Shown here one piece after another: positions 6,224 through 12,884 of a DNA stretch of 16,051 nucleotides. Source of the stretch: Candidatus Methanophagales archaeon ANME-1-THS (GTDB taxonomy: Archaea > Halobacteriota > Syntropharchaeia > Alkanophagales > Methanospirareceae); assembly GCA_004212135.1 (NCBI GenBank), contig RXIE01000115.1, positions 1 to 16,051 of the forward strand, in the 5' to 3' direction. Position 1 is the first letter of the stretch, and the number at the start of each line of letters is the position of its first letter. Both the position numbers and the translations under genes were made by a program. The notes under the pieces are model-generated. The model was not told the origin of the DNA and made no database searches. It saw only the letters and a program-made list of their open reading frames with translations.

Positions 6224-7000
6224 GTGAGACACGGAAGCATAAGAGTAGCAGTCGCAGGAAAGGGGGGTGTGGGTAAGACCACGATTGCAGGCACGCTTGC
6301 TCGCCTCTTTGCGCGGGACGGGCATCGCGTCATCGCGGTGGATGCAGACCCTGCCATGAACTTGAACGTCGCACTGGGCATCGCGGAAACCCCGCCACCG
6401 ATAGCCGAATTGAAGGAGCTCATTCTGGAACGAACCGGTGCTTCGACCGGGACGGGGATCTACAAATTGAATCCCCGGGTGGATGATATCATTGCGCGAT
6501 TCGGCGTGAGAGGGCCGGATGGCGTCACACTCGTGGTAATGGGAACGATCGAAAAAGGGGGGACCGGATGTACCTGCCCGGAAAATGCATTCCTTCGCTC
6601 CTTGCTGCAACATGTCTTATTCAAGGAACATACCGTCATCATGGACATGGAAGCCGGGATCGAGCATTTGGGGAGAGGAACAGCACGGGGTGTGGATATC
6701 ATGCTCACCGTGGTAGAGCCCGGTATGCGGTCAGTGGAGACCGTTGGCCGGATAAAGAAGCTCGGTGCGGATATCGGGATCGAGAAGATCGTCGCGGTGC
6801 TCAACAAAGTAACGGATGAGGCGGTCGTCGAGCGGATAGAACCTAAATTACGGGAGATGAACATTCCCCTGCTGGATATTATTCCCTACGAGCCCGCATT
6901 GATAGCCGCGGATATAGAGGGAAACGCGCCGTTAGACGTCGGTGGCGAAGCGGTAGCGCGTATAAAAGCGATAAAGGCGAGCCTCTTGTCGTTCTTCTAA
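6224..7000 (+). CDS. cooC: CooC-type nickel-insertion ATPase for CO dehydrogenase
   Basis: The protein (258 aa from this GTG, 262 aa from the alternative TTG at 6212) is a MinD/NifH-like ATPase with a deviant Walker A (GKGGVGKTT, residues 12-20) and the A' motif VDADPAMNL. It also has the diagnostic GTGCTCPE segment, whose two cysteines (C116, C118) correspond to the metal-binding CXC of CooC. CooC dimers load nickel into the C-cluster of CO dehydrogenase, so it fits with cdhDE upstream. No ATG exists near the P-loop. I prefer the GTG because it gives the usual short lead before the first strand, but the Shine-Dalgarno signals do not decide between the starts. The stop codon overlaps the stop of convergent grpE by 2-3 nt. 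Confidence 0.9.
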   Translation: MRHGSIRVAVAGKGGVGKTTIAGTLARLFARDGHRVIAVDADPAMNLNVALGIAETPPPIAELKELILERTGASTGTGIYKLNPRVDDIIARFGVRGPDGVTLVVMGTIEKGGTGCTCPENAFLRSLLQHVLFKEHTVIMDMEAGIEHLGRGTARGVDIMLTVVEPGMRSVETVGRIKKLGADIGIEKIVAVLNKVTDEAVVERIEPKLREMNIPLLDIIPYEPALIAADIEGNAPLDVGGEAVARIKAIKASLLSFF

Positions 7001-7581
7001 GCTTCTTCGTCCGGGCTGTTCTGCCCGGCGAGCTGGGGAGCCTCCTTCTTTGAGACCGCGACCTTCGCCGTTCGAATCACTTTCGAGCTCAACGTATACC
7101 CTTTCTCGAACTCTTCCAAAACGGTATCCTCAGGAAGATCCTCATCGATCGCAGTCATGGTAACTTCGTGCTTATAGGGATCGAACTTCTCCCCAACTGC
7201 TTTGATCGGCTTCAACCCCTCTTTCTCGAGCACCGCATTCAGATCTTTATAGATCAACTCAATTCCTCGCACAAAGGATGGTAAATCATCACCCTGCTTC
7301 GCCGCGGCAAGTGCAGCCTCAAAATTATCGAGGATGGGTAATAAATTCTTGATGAGCTGCTCAGTTGCGCACGTCTCATACATCTTCCGTTCACGAGCAG
7401 CTATCTTTTTGTAATTCTCAAAGTCCGCCTGGAGATATTTCAGTCGGGTTAAATACTCATCCGCCAGCCGGGTCTTCTCGTCCAGTTTCTTCTCCAACTC
7501 CTCCAGGTCCGCGCCCGTAACCTTGACCTGCCGCGCCTCATCGTTCTTGCGTTCCCCGCCGTTATCACCACTTTTTCTCAA
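6997..7581 (-). CDS. grpE: Nucleotide exchange factor GrpE
   Basis: This 194-aa protein has a charged N-terminus, a long coiled-coil (about residues 20-80, with LKYLQADFENYKK at its centre), the four-helix-bundle segment LLPILDNFEAALAA, and the C-terminal beta domain (LEEFEKGYTLSSKVIRTAKVAVSK). GrpE exchanges ADP for ATP on DnaK. The best start is a TTG at 7579-7581 with GAGG about 8 nt upstream; an in-frame stop lies shortly before it and no ATG or GTG is available near. DnaK and DnaJ genes do not follow: the gene ends tail to tail with cooC, so grpE stands alone here. A TATA-like TTTTTAAC lies about 45 nt upstream on this strand. Confidence 0.9.
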   Translation of the reverse strand: MRKSGDNGGERKNDEARQVKVTGADLEELEKKLDEKTRLADEYLTRLKYLQADFENYKKIAARERKMYETCATEQLIKNLLPILDNFEAALAAAKQGDDLPSFVRGIELIYKDLNAVLEKEGLKPIKAVGEKFDPYKHEVTMTAIDEDLPEDTVLEEFEKGYTLSSKVIRTAKVAVSKKEAPQLAGQNSPDEEA

Positions 7582-7717
7582 ATTCGGTGCCTCGCTATTC
7601 GTTTACTATGCGGTCATGGGTTAAAAATTTTTCGCGCTTCTGAGCCCGCAATCGTCCCTTTCTATTCCTAGCTGAGTGCCACTGTTCACCTGAAAAAATC
7701 TCCTAAAGCGAAGATAA

Positions 7718-7725
7718 CTTATATA
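7718..7725 (+). promoter_or_regulatory. TATA box for the alcohol dehydrogenase-sppA-EMC6 operon
   Basis: CTTATATA fits the archaeal TATA consensus. It is followed about 25-28 nt later by a predicted start near 7745-7750, leaving a leader of about 30 nt with a near-perfect Shine-Dalgarno (GAGGTGAT, 7765-7772) 4 nt before the ATG at 7777. The 195-bp gap to grpE also contains a TATA-like stretch for the opposite strand near 7620-7632. Confidence 0.65.
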
Positions 7726-7776
7726 CCTTCCCAGTAATGTAATAAAAGAATAAAAGAATGAAGTGAGGTGATAGAA

Positions 7777-8931
7777 ATGGGGGTTTATGAAGTTCTGTTA
7801 CCAAAACGAGTGGTTTTTGGTGATGTGGGGGCGGAAAAAATTGGTGCAGAAGCGCAACGACTGGGTGCAACGAAAGCGTTCATTGTTACCGACGAAAGTA
7901 TAAGAAAAATCGGTGTGCTCGAGAAGGTCGTGACGCCGTTGAAGGCGGTCGTCGACGTGGAGATCTTCGATCGAGTGGAGTCCGAGCCAACCTTACAAGC
8001 TGCGGAAATGATTGCGAGCGCTGCACGAGCTGCGAACTATAACCTCGTGGTCGGTGTGGGTGGAGGGAGTGTGCTGGATATGGCAAAGATCGCCGCTGCG
8101 GTGATCGCGAACCCGCGGCAACCGGTGACCGAATTTTTGGGCGCAAACAAGATCGCGAACCCGAGCGTGCCGAAGCTCTTAATCCCGACAACCGCCGGGA
8201 CGGGTGCGGAAGCTACGCCCTACGCATTGGTCATTAGTGAAGGGAAGAAGAAGGCGATTGCAAGCCCTTATAATCTCGCCGATGTTATTCTGATCTCTCC
8301 GTCGTTCACCGCCACGATGCCACCGGAGGTAACGGCTGCAACCGGCATGGACGCCATGAGTCATGCGATAGAGGCGGTTCTCTCACTGGGCGCGAACCCG
8401 CTCACCGATTCGTTTGCATTGGAAGCGATACGGAAGGTCGCGGATAATATCGAGGAGGCAGTTATGCATGGCGATAATCTTGATGCGCGGTTGAAGCTGT
8501 CAATTGCGGCAATGCTGGGAGGTATGGCATTTGGCAATGCAGGTGTTATTGCAGGCCATGCCGCCGCGCATACCATTGGAGCGCGGTATAAGATCTCACA
8601 TGCGAAATCGTCCGCGCTCACGTTGCCATATATTATGGAATATAACGCGCCCGCAGCTCAAGAGAAACTGGCAAAGATCGCACGGGAATTGGGCGAGGAT
8701 ATATCCCGGTTGACGGACGACGTAGCGGCATCTAAAGCGATAGCACGTGTTAAAGGGTTGCTTGAAACGTTAAAATTGCCCACCCGGCTTGCCGATTTGG
8801 GTGTACCGAAGGAAGCATTGCCGGACCTGGCTGACGCGATGGCGAAGGAGAAGGGATATCTGGCACGTAACCCGCGTAAACTCGAGCTCGAAGATGCGGT
8901 CACCTTGTTCGAGCGCATGTGGTCGGGATAG
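7777..8931 (+). CDS. Iron-containing alcohol dehydrogenase
   Basis: This 384-aa protein is a full-length group III (Fe-dependent) alcohol dehydrogenase. It has the NAD(P)-binding GVGGGSVLDMAK motif (residues 93-104), the PTTAGTGAE motif, and metal ligands visible as D192, H196 (MDAMSHAIEA), H261 (AGHAAAH) and H275 (ISHAKSSA). It interconverts an alcohol and an aldehyde or ketone with a nicotinamide cofactor; the exact substrate cannot be read from sequence. The ATG at 7777 is chosen over an in-frame GTG at 7768 because that GTG is part of the Shine-Dalgarno GAGGTGAT. sppA follows after 9 nt, and a clear TATA box precedes the gene. Dehydroquinate synthase-like or glycerol dehydrogenase relatives are less likely given the motif set. 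Confidence 0.92.
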   Translation: MGVYEVLLPKRVVFGDVGAEKIGAEAQRLGATKAFIVTDESIRKIGVLEKVVTPLKAVVDVEIFDRVESEPTLQAAEMIASAARAANYNLVVGVGGGSVLDMAKIAAAVIANPRQPVTEFLGANKIANPSVPKLLIPTTAGTGAEATPYALVISEGKKKAIASPYNLADVILISPSFTATMPPEVTAATGMDAMSHAIEAVLSLGANPLTDSFALEAIRKVADNIEEAVMHGDNLDARLKLSIAAMLGGMAFGNAGVIAGHAAAHTIGARYKISHAKSSALTLPYIMEYNAPAAQEKLAKIARELGEDISRLTDDVAASKAIARVKGLLETLKLPTRLADLGVPKEALPDLADAMAKEKGYLARNPRKLELEDAVTLFERMWSG

Positions 8932-8940
8932 GGCACGCGA

Positions 8941-9768
8941 ATGGAAAAGAGAACGAAGATACTCATCGCTGCGATCCTCATCGCCGTGCTACTCGGGGGA
9001 GCGGGGTACGGATACTTCTTTGTATATAATGAACGATGGCGCATTCCCGGGAACAAAATAGCTATAATAGAGCTTGAAGGGGAGATAACAGGGGATACAG
9101 AAGGCGGCACACATCCGGAGACCGTTCGGAAACTGTTGATCAGGGCAGAGGAGGACCGGGGGGTACAAGCGGTCGTGCTCAGGATAAACAGCGGAGGGGG
9201 GACCGCAGGAGCGTCATGGGAGATCTATCAAGCGGTGAAACGGGTGGAGAAGCCGGTTGTGGTATCCATAGGCGATATCGGCGCCTCTGGCGCGTATCTG
9301 GTCGCGGTTGCCGCGGATGAGATCGTAGCGACACCGATGTCGATGATCGGCAGTATAGGGGCTGCATTGGAGTTCCCGTTTGACATCCCGGTCAATGAAT
9401 CGAAGGAAGCGGAAGAGTTCTCAGCCCTGACGTCCGGCGAATTCAAGGATGTGTTTACCGATTATCGACTCAACGAGAGTGAGCGGAGGTACCTGGGTGA
9501 GCGGTTAGCGATCGTTCTTGAAGTCTTTTTGCAGTGTGTGACCGAGCAGCGGAATATCAGCGAGGAGAATATGACGATCCTGGCGAAAGGAGGGTGGTAT
9601 ACCGGCGAGGAAGGGTTGCGGATGGGGCTCGTTGACAAGCTCGGGAACCTGGACGATGCGATAGAGGAGGCTGCGATACGTGCACATATCTCCCTGGAGG
9701 ATACGCGTGTGGTGAGTTTAAGACTCGAAGATTCAAAGGTAATAGAGGAAGCGTATAGTGTGAGATAA
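8941..9768 (+). CDS. sppA: Signal peptide peptidase SppA-type protease (family S49)
   Basis: This 275-aa protein has one N-terminal membrane helix (about residues 7-28) and then a ClpP-like S49 domain facing outside. The catalytic pair is visible: Ser116 in GDIGASGAYL and Lys169 in TSGEFKDVF, 53 residues apart, close to the spacing in short bacterial and archaeal SppA. The INSGGG motif (residues 82-87) shapes the oxyanion region, and WYTGEEGLRMGLVDKLG is the typical C-terminal family block. It degrades residual signal peptides or membrane protein fragments. It lies 9 nt after the dehydrogenase and 19 nt before the EMC6-like gene, so it is probably co-transcribed with both. An archaeal S49 membrane protease acting in stress is the alternative view. 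Confidence 0.92.
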   Translation: MEKRTKILIAAILIAVLLGGAGYGYFFVYNERWRIPGNKIAIIELEGEITGDTEGGTHPETVRKLLIRAEEDRGVQAVVLRINSGGGTAGASWEIYQAVKRVEKPVVVSIGDIGASGAYLVAVAADEIVATPMSMIGSIGAALEFPFDIPVNESKEAEEFSALTSGEFKDVFTDYRLNESERRYLGERLAIVLEVFLQCVTEQRNISEENMTILAKGGWYTGEEGLRMGLVDKLGNLDDAIEEAAIRAHISLEDTRVVSLRLEDSKVIEEAYSVR

Positions 9769-9787
9769 GAGAAGTCAGGAGCGGGAG

Positions 9788-10084
9788 ATGGCGACCGAGA
9801 ATAAAGAGCGGGATAAAAAGCGGGAAGAATACGAGGAGGGCTTGAAAAAGACGCTGACACCTTCGCTCTTCGGTGTACTTGCCGGCGTTATCTCCTTCTT
9901 TGTGGTCCCTAATCCCGCATCTGAAGATGGGTTGCTCATCGCGATCCTCATGATCCTTGTGCAGAAGTTCGTCTACCCGTTCATGCACACGAGCATAAAG
10001 GGGGCGAAGGATTGGATTTATATCTCGGCTATAACCAGTCTATGCTGGTTTATCGCTTTCTCATTGTTATTGAACCTTCATTGA
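9788..10084 (+). CDS. Archaeal EMC6-like membrane protein
   Basis: This small membrane protein of 98 aa has a charged cytoplasmic N-terminus (residues 1-20) and three predicted membrane helices (about 25-41, 48-67 and 76-96). The order of features, a helix with GVLAGVISFF, a VQKFVYPF segment and then GAKDWIYIS, matches the archaeal EMC6-like family, related to subunit 6 of the eukaryotic ER membrane protein complex. A role in membrane protein insertion is inferred from that relationship, not shown. AGGAG lies 6 nt before the ATG. Its last 35 nt overlap the 3' end of convergent ruvC. It follows sppA closely, which suggests a membrane-protein quality-control theme. Confidence 0.8.
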   Translation: MATENKERDKKREEYEEGLKKTLTPSLFGVLAGVISFFVVPNPASEDGLLIAILMILVQKFVYPFMHTSIKGAKDWIYISAITSLCWFIAFSLLLNLH

Positions 10085-10547
10085 GACCTGCGAGGTGAGT
10101 GGCTGCGATCGCGAGTGCATCGGTGACATCATCAGGCTTCGGGATCACCTCCAACTGGAGCAGTTCCTTGACTCGGGTGGCGACTTCACCCTTCGCTGAC
10201 CGACCATAGCCCGTTATCACATTCTTCACCTCGGAGGTATTGTACTCATAGGTCGGCACGCCGGCGACCGCTGCAGCCAGGAGACAAACTCCCCGCGCTT
10301 GCCCCACACTCAGCGCTGTCTTCACGTTGATATTGAAGAAGATCTTCTCGATCGCCATTGCATCGGGCTTCAGGGCTCCCAGGAGGGCAAGCAAATCGTC
10401 GTATATCTTCTTTAATCGCTCAGCTTTTGAGCCCACCGTGGTCGTCTTTATACAGCCGAACTCGATGGGTTTCAATACCCCGTTCGTGAGCTCAACAACG
10501 CCCCACCCGGTTATCGCAGTTCCCGGGTCTATGCCAATCACACGCAT
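10050..10547 (-). CDS. ruvC: Crossover junction endodeoxyribonuclease RuvC
   Basis: This 165-aa protein has the RNase H-fold RuvC pattern: D7 in IGIDPGTAITGWGV, E67 in MAIEKIFF, and the pair D140 and D143 in PDDVTDALAIAATH, which line up with the four acidic residues of the bacterial enzyme, along with the conserved SVGQARGV segment. RuvC resolves Holliday junctions by paired nicks. The length is close to the bacterial norm and nothing looks broken. Most archaea use Hjc for this reaction, so a bacterial-type RuvC is noteworthy; no ruvA or ruvB is nearby. The gene is divergent from csl4 across a short AT-rich spacer, where TTTATTATTTATG just before the start suggests a short or leaderless mRNA. 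Its 3' end overlaps the EMC6-like gene. Confidence 0.92.
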   Translation of the reverse strand: MRVIGIDPGTAITGWGVVELTNGVLKPIEFGCIKTTTVGSKAERLKKIYDDLLALLGALKPDAMAIEKIFFNINVKTALSVGQARGVCLLAAAVAGVPTYEYNTSEVKNVITGYGRSAKGEVATRVKELLQLEVIPKPDDVTDALAIAATHLAGLNEGSITMRKR

Positions 10548-10610
10548 AAATAATAAATAGAGAAGAGGTACAATTAATAAGGGTTGAGCAAAAGAAAGGG
10601 AGAGAAGCGA
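10548..10610. promoter_or_regulatory. Short divergent promoter region between ruvC and csl4
   Basis: This 63-bp spacer (if csl4 starts at the GTG at 10611) is AT-rich, with overlapping TATA-like runs (ATAAATAATAAATAG at 10546-10560 and AATTAATAAG at 10572-10581). One box could serve each direction. The small space makes mutually exclusive polymerase binding likely. No operator repeat is evident. Confidence 0.4.
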
Positions 10611-11174
10611 GTGGCAAAAGAGAAGAGAATTGTGGTTCCAGGGGATTTCCTGGGCACATCTGAGGAATTTACACCTGGTAAGGGCGTGTACGATGAGAAA
10701 GGGAATATCTATGCCTCGTTGACCGGTGCCGTGAACATAAATGATAAAAGGGTCGTACAGGTCGTTCCCAGAGTAGAGACACCACCAACGCCCGACGAAG
10801 GTGATATAGTGGTTGGCAGAATAGAGGATCTACGAGATACACTTGCCGTTGTGAGCATCGCATGCATAAAAGGGAAGGAGAGACGGGAAGTTGCAGCATC
10901 CACGCAGGGGATTATCCATATCTCAAACATCAAGAGCGGATATGTGACTGACCTGCAGCACGAGTTCGGTTATCTCGATCTGGTGAAGGCGAAGGTGATA
11001 GATGCAAAGACCCTGCGACTCAGTACGGAAGGGAAGGATTTAGGCGTGATAAAAGCGATCTGCTCACGCTGCAAAGGGGACCTGAAAAGGAAGGGACATG
11101 TGCTGACCTGCGAACGATGCAAACGGGTGGAAGTGCGGAAGATCTCAGAAGATTATGGGAAAGGGCTGGTGTAA
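10611..11174 (+). CDS. csl4: Exosome RNA-binding subunit Csl4
   Basis: The protein (187 aa from this GTG; 196 aa if an in-frame TTG at 10584 is used) has the three parts of archaeal Csl4. These are an N-terminal domain beginning IVVPGDFLGTSEEFTPG, a central S1 RNA-binding domain (from about GDIVVGRIEDLRDTLAVVSI), and a C-terminal zinc ribbon with two CX2C pairs (CSRC ... CERC). Csl4 caps the Rrp41/Rrp42 ring and guides RNA into the exosome. I favour the GTG because GGGAG at 10598-10602 gives a reasonable ribosome site and it yields a normal N-terminus. The TTG would also leave almost no room for a divergent promoter with ruvC. rpoL follows 33 nt later. Confidence 0.92.
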   Translation: MAKEKRIVVPGDFLGTSEEFTPGKGVYDEKGNIYASLTGAVNINDKRVVQVVPRVETPPTPDEGDIVVGRIEDLRDTLAVVSIACIKGKERREVAASTQGIIHISNIKSGYVTDLQHEFGYLDLVKAKVIDAKTLRLSTEGKDLGVIKAICSRCKGDLKRKGHVLTCERCKRVEVRKISEDYGKGLV

Positions 11175-11207
11175 CTCTTCCCGGGTAAAAAAGGCGGTGA
11201 TAGACGC

Positions 11208-11498
11208 GTGCAAGGGCAGGGTAGGAAGATAAAGATCCTGGAGTGGTCGGAGAACATGGTGAGGATAGAGCTTGCAGATGAGGATCATACGCTCTTAGTA
11301 CCGCTCACCTCAAAACTGCTCGAGAACGAGCGAGTGGCAATCGCAACCTACGAGATGAAACAAACGCTGAGAAGCCACCCTGTATTGTATGTCAAGATGA
11401 GAGAAGGTGACCCCATAGAGGCGGTCATCGCGGCTGCCTCCGCGCTTGTATCAGAATTTGAGGAGTTTGAGAGGCAGTACAAAGCGGCAATAGTCTAG
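11208..11498 (+). CDS. rpoL: DNA-directed RNA polymerase subunit Rpo11 (L)
   Basis: This 96-aa protein matches archaeal subunit L: an N-terminal strand, the conserved DEDHTLLVPLTSKLLE segment, a middle region ending in SHPVLYVKMREGDPIEAV, and a long C-terminal helix. L pairs with subunit D to form the assembly platform of the polymerase. The start is a GTG with a GGTGAT Shine-Dalgarno 6 nt upstream. Its order after csl4 is common in archaea. The unusual point is the 3' end: the last four codons and the stop overlap by 15 nt the 5' end of tRNA-Gly on the same strand, so cutting out the tRNA would remove the stop codon from that transcript. Confidence 0.93.
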   Translation: MQGQGRKIKILEWSENMVRIELADEDHTLLVPLTSKLLENERVAIATYEMKQTLRSHPVLYVKMREGDPIEAVIAAASALVSEFEEFERQYKAAIV

Positions 11499-11597
11499 CG
11501 GCAGGACATGGGCTTCCCAACAACCCTTTTTTTGAAAAAGGTCGATCAAGAGGTTGGGAAACAGCCTGTAACCCGGGTTCGAACCCCGGTTGCCGCA
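11484..11597 (+). tRNA. tRNA-Gly(CCC) with a 43-nt BHB intron
   Basis: A complete cloverleaf is visible. The acceptor stem is GCGGCAA (11484-11490) with TTGCCGC (11590-11596), with discriminator A at 11597. The D stem is GTC/GAC, and the T arm is CCGGG-TTCGAAC-CCCGG (11573-11589). The anticodon stem is TGGGC (11509-11513) with GCCTG (11564-11568, two G-T wobbles). The spliced anticodon loop is TTCCCAA, so the anticodon is CCC (11516-11518), reading GGG. The intron is 11520-11562 at the standard position 37/38, leaving a 71-nt mature tRNA. CCA is not encoded. No strong TATA box is seen at the expected distance upstream, inside rpoL. Confidence 0.95.
11520..11562 (+). other. Archaeal tRNA intron with canonical bulge-helix-bulge
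   Basis: The splice junctions form a textbook BHB. The outer helix is the anticodon stem, followed by a 4-bp central helix TTCC (11514-11517) with GGAA (11557-11560). The 3-nt bulges are CA|A on the 5' side (11518-11520) and AC|A on the 3' side (11561-11563), each cut after the second base. The inner helix is CAACC (11521-11525) with GGTTG (11552-11556). The intron body holds a hairpin, CCTTTTT-TTG-AAAAAGG, followed by TCGATCAAG, which resembles the hairpin repeats at 11597-11628 and 15882-15912. Confidence 0.92.
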
Positions 11598-11628
11598 TCA
11601 AACTTTTAGAAAAAGTTTGATCAAAAAT
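11597..11628 (+). repeat. 25-nt hairpin repeat with GATCAA tail, directly after tRNA-Gly
   Basis: A perfect 11-bp stem (ATCAAACTTTT at 11597-11607 with AAAAGTTTGAT at 11611-11621) and the 3-nt loop AGA begin on the tRNA discriminator base and continue into CAAAAAT. Stem length, loop size and the GATCAA tail match the element at 15882-15912 and, less exactly, the one inside the tRNA intron. It could serve as the tRNA 3' terminator or processing signal, or be a small repeat copy. Confidence 0.6.
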
Positions 11629-11671
11629 GCTTTGCTGATTCGGGGAGAGCGCATTCGGGAAGAAAAGAAAA

Positions 11672-12796
11672 ATGGAACAGATCAAGAGATATGAGTTCCG
11701 GAAAGTACTGGAAGACCTGAGAAAGAAGAGTGGTCGAGGTACCGAGCTTGTCTCAGTCTATATTCCGCCTGATAAGCAGCTCTCAGATGTCACCTCTTAC
11801 CTCCGAAGTGAACACGGGCAGGCGATGAACATCAAAAGTAAAATAACGCGAACGAATGTTCAGAGCGCGCTCGAATCCATTTTATCCAAGCTGAGGTATG
11901 TGCCGGTGGGCGAGCATGGTCTGGCGATCTTCTGCGGTGCGATCGATAAGGGTGGCGACAAGACGGATATTGAGACGATCATTGTGGAGCCGCCATCGAA
12001 GCTCTTCTCCTATATCTACCATTGTGACTCGAGCTTCTTCCTCGAGCCGCTCGAAGCGATGATCGAGGAGAAGGAGCGATATGGTCTGCTCGTGCTTGAC
12101 CGGAGGGAAGCAACGATAGGGCTCTTGAATGGAAAGACGGTAGAACCACTGAAGCATCTGACCTCGTCAGTACCGGGTAAGATGCGAAAAGGGGGGCAGT
12201 CCGCACAGCGATTTCAACGACTGCGGGAGATCGCCATCGATGATTTTTATAAGCGAATCGGCAGACATGCCTCGCAGATCCTACTTCCTATCGCGGACCT
12301 CAAGGGCATTTTAATCGGTGGTCCGAGTCCAACGAAGGAGGAGTTTGTAAAGGGCGAGTACCTGCATTACGAGCTGCAAAATAAGATCCTCGGTGAGTTT
12401 GATGTTGCGTATACCGATGAATCGGGCCTTTATGAGCTCGTGGACGCTGCGGAAGCGGTCTTAGAAGGGTTGGATCTGGTTCGAGAGAAGAAGCTCATGG
12501 CACGATTCATGAAACTGGTAGCGAATACCGAGACGCTGGTGGCATATGGAGAGAAAGCAGTAAGAAGGAAATTGGAACTCGGTGCGGTGGAGACGCTTCT
12601 GGTCTCCGAGGAGCTCGAACCCGAGCTGGTCCGGGATTTCGTGTCGAGGGCTGAGCTGACCGGTACCGACGTCGAATTCATCTCAACGGACTTTGAGGAA
12701 GGTGCCCAGTTGAAACGCGCATTTGGTGGTGTTGCTGCCATGCTGAGGTATAAAACAGTGGATTATGCCCAGGAGGCGGCGAATTCGAGCAGCTAA
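11672..12796 (+). CDS. prf1: Peptide chain release factor aRF1, short form
   Basis: This protein of 374 aa has all key class-I release factor signatures: NIKS at 53-56 and YxCxxxF at 116-122 (stop codon recognition), and GGQ at 174-176 (KGGQSAQRF) for peptidyl-tRNA hydrolysis. The C-terminal domain that binds the recycling factor is present and ends with the FGGVAAMLRY block. Archaeal aRF1 proteins are usually about 410-425 aa. The missing stretch is in the C-terminal domain, where SEELEPELVRDFVSRAELTG runs straight across the place where most carry a mini-domain, in many archaea with CxxC pairs. There is no sign of a frameshift, so this looks like a clean natural deletion. The gene follows tRNA-Gly by 74 nt, most of it the hairpin repeat and AT-rich sequence. 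Confidence 0.93.
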   Translation: MEQIKRYEFRKVLEDLRKKSGRGTELVSVYIPPDKQLSDVTSYLRSEHGQAMNIKSKITRTNVQSALESILSKLRYVPVGEHGLAIFCGAIDKGGDKTDIETIIVEPPSKLFSYIYHCDSSFFLEPLEAMIEEKERYGLLVLDRREATIGLLNGKTVEPLKHLTSSVPGKMRKGGQSAQRFQRLREIAIDDFYKRIGRHASQILLPIADLKGILIGGPSPTKEEFVKGEYLHYELQNKILGEFDVAYTDESGLYELVDAAEAVLEGLDLVREKKLMARFMKLVANTETLVAYGEKAVRRKLELGAVETLLVSEELEPELVRDFVSRAELTGTDVEFISTDFEEGAQLKRAFGGVAAMLRYKTVDYAQEAANSSS

Positions 12797-12842
12797 ATTC
12801 CGAGCAACGGATCATCACCCCGTTCGAAGCTTCGGCTTGTGG

Positions 12843-12850
12843 ATTTATAA
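12843..12850 (+). promoter_or_regulatory. TATA-like box for the TraB-family gene
   Basis: ATTTATAA lies about 35-42 nt before the ATG at 12885, so transcription is predicted to start near 12870-12875 with a leader of only about 10-15 nt. No strong Shine-Dalgarno is seen, which fits a short or leaderless mRNA. This suggests the gene is separate from aRF1. Confidence 0.5.
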
Positions 12851-12884
12851 CGCTGCGCGATATTGAGTAATTATAGACCGGGCT

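Noticed and set aside
6002..6613. Minus-strand 203-aa ORF overlapping cooC
   Set aside because: Most of it is antisense to the conserved P-loop gene. Only the last 60 codons lie in the intergenic region, and no family is recognised.
7768..7776. GTG start of the alcohol dehydrogenase at 7768
   Set aside because: That GTG is part of the near-perfect Shine-Dalgarno GAGGTGAT serving the ATG at 7777.
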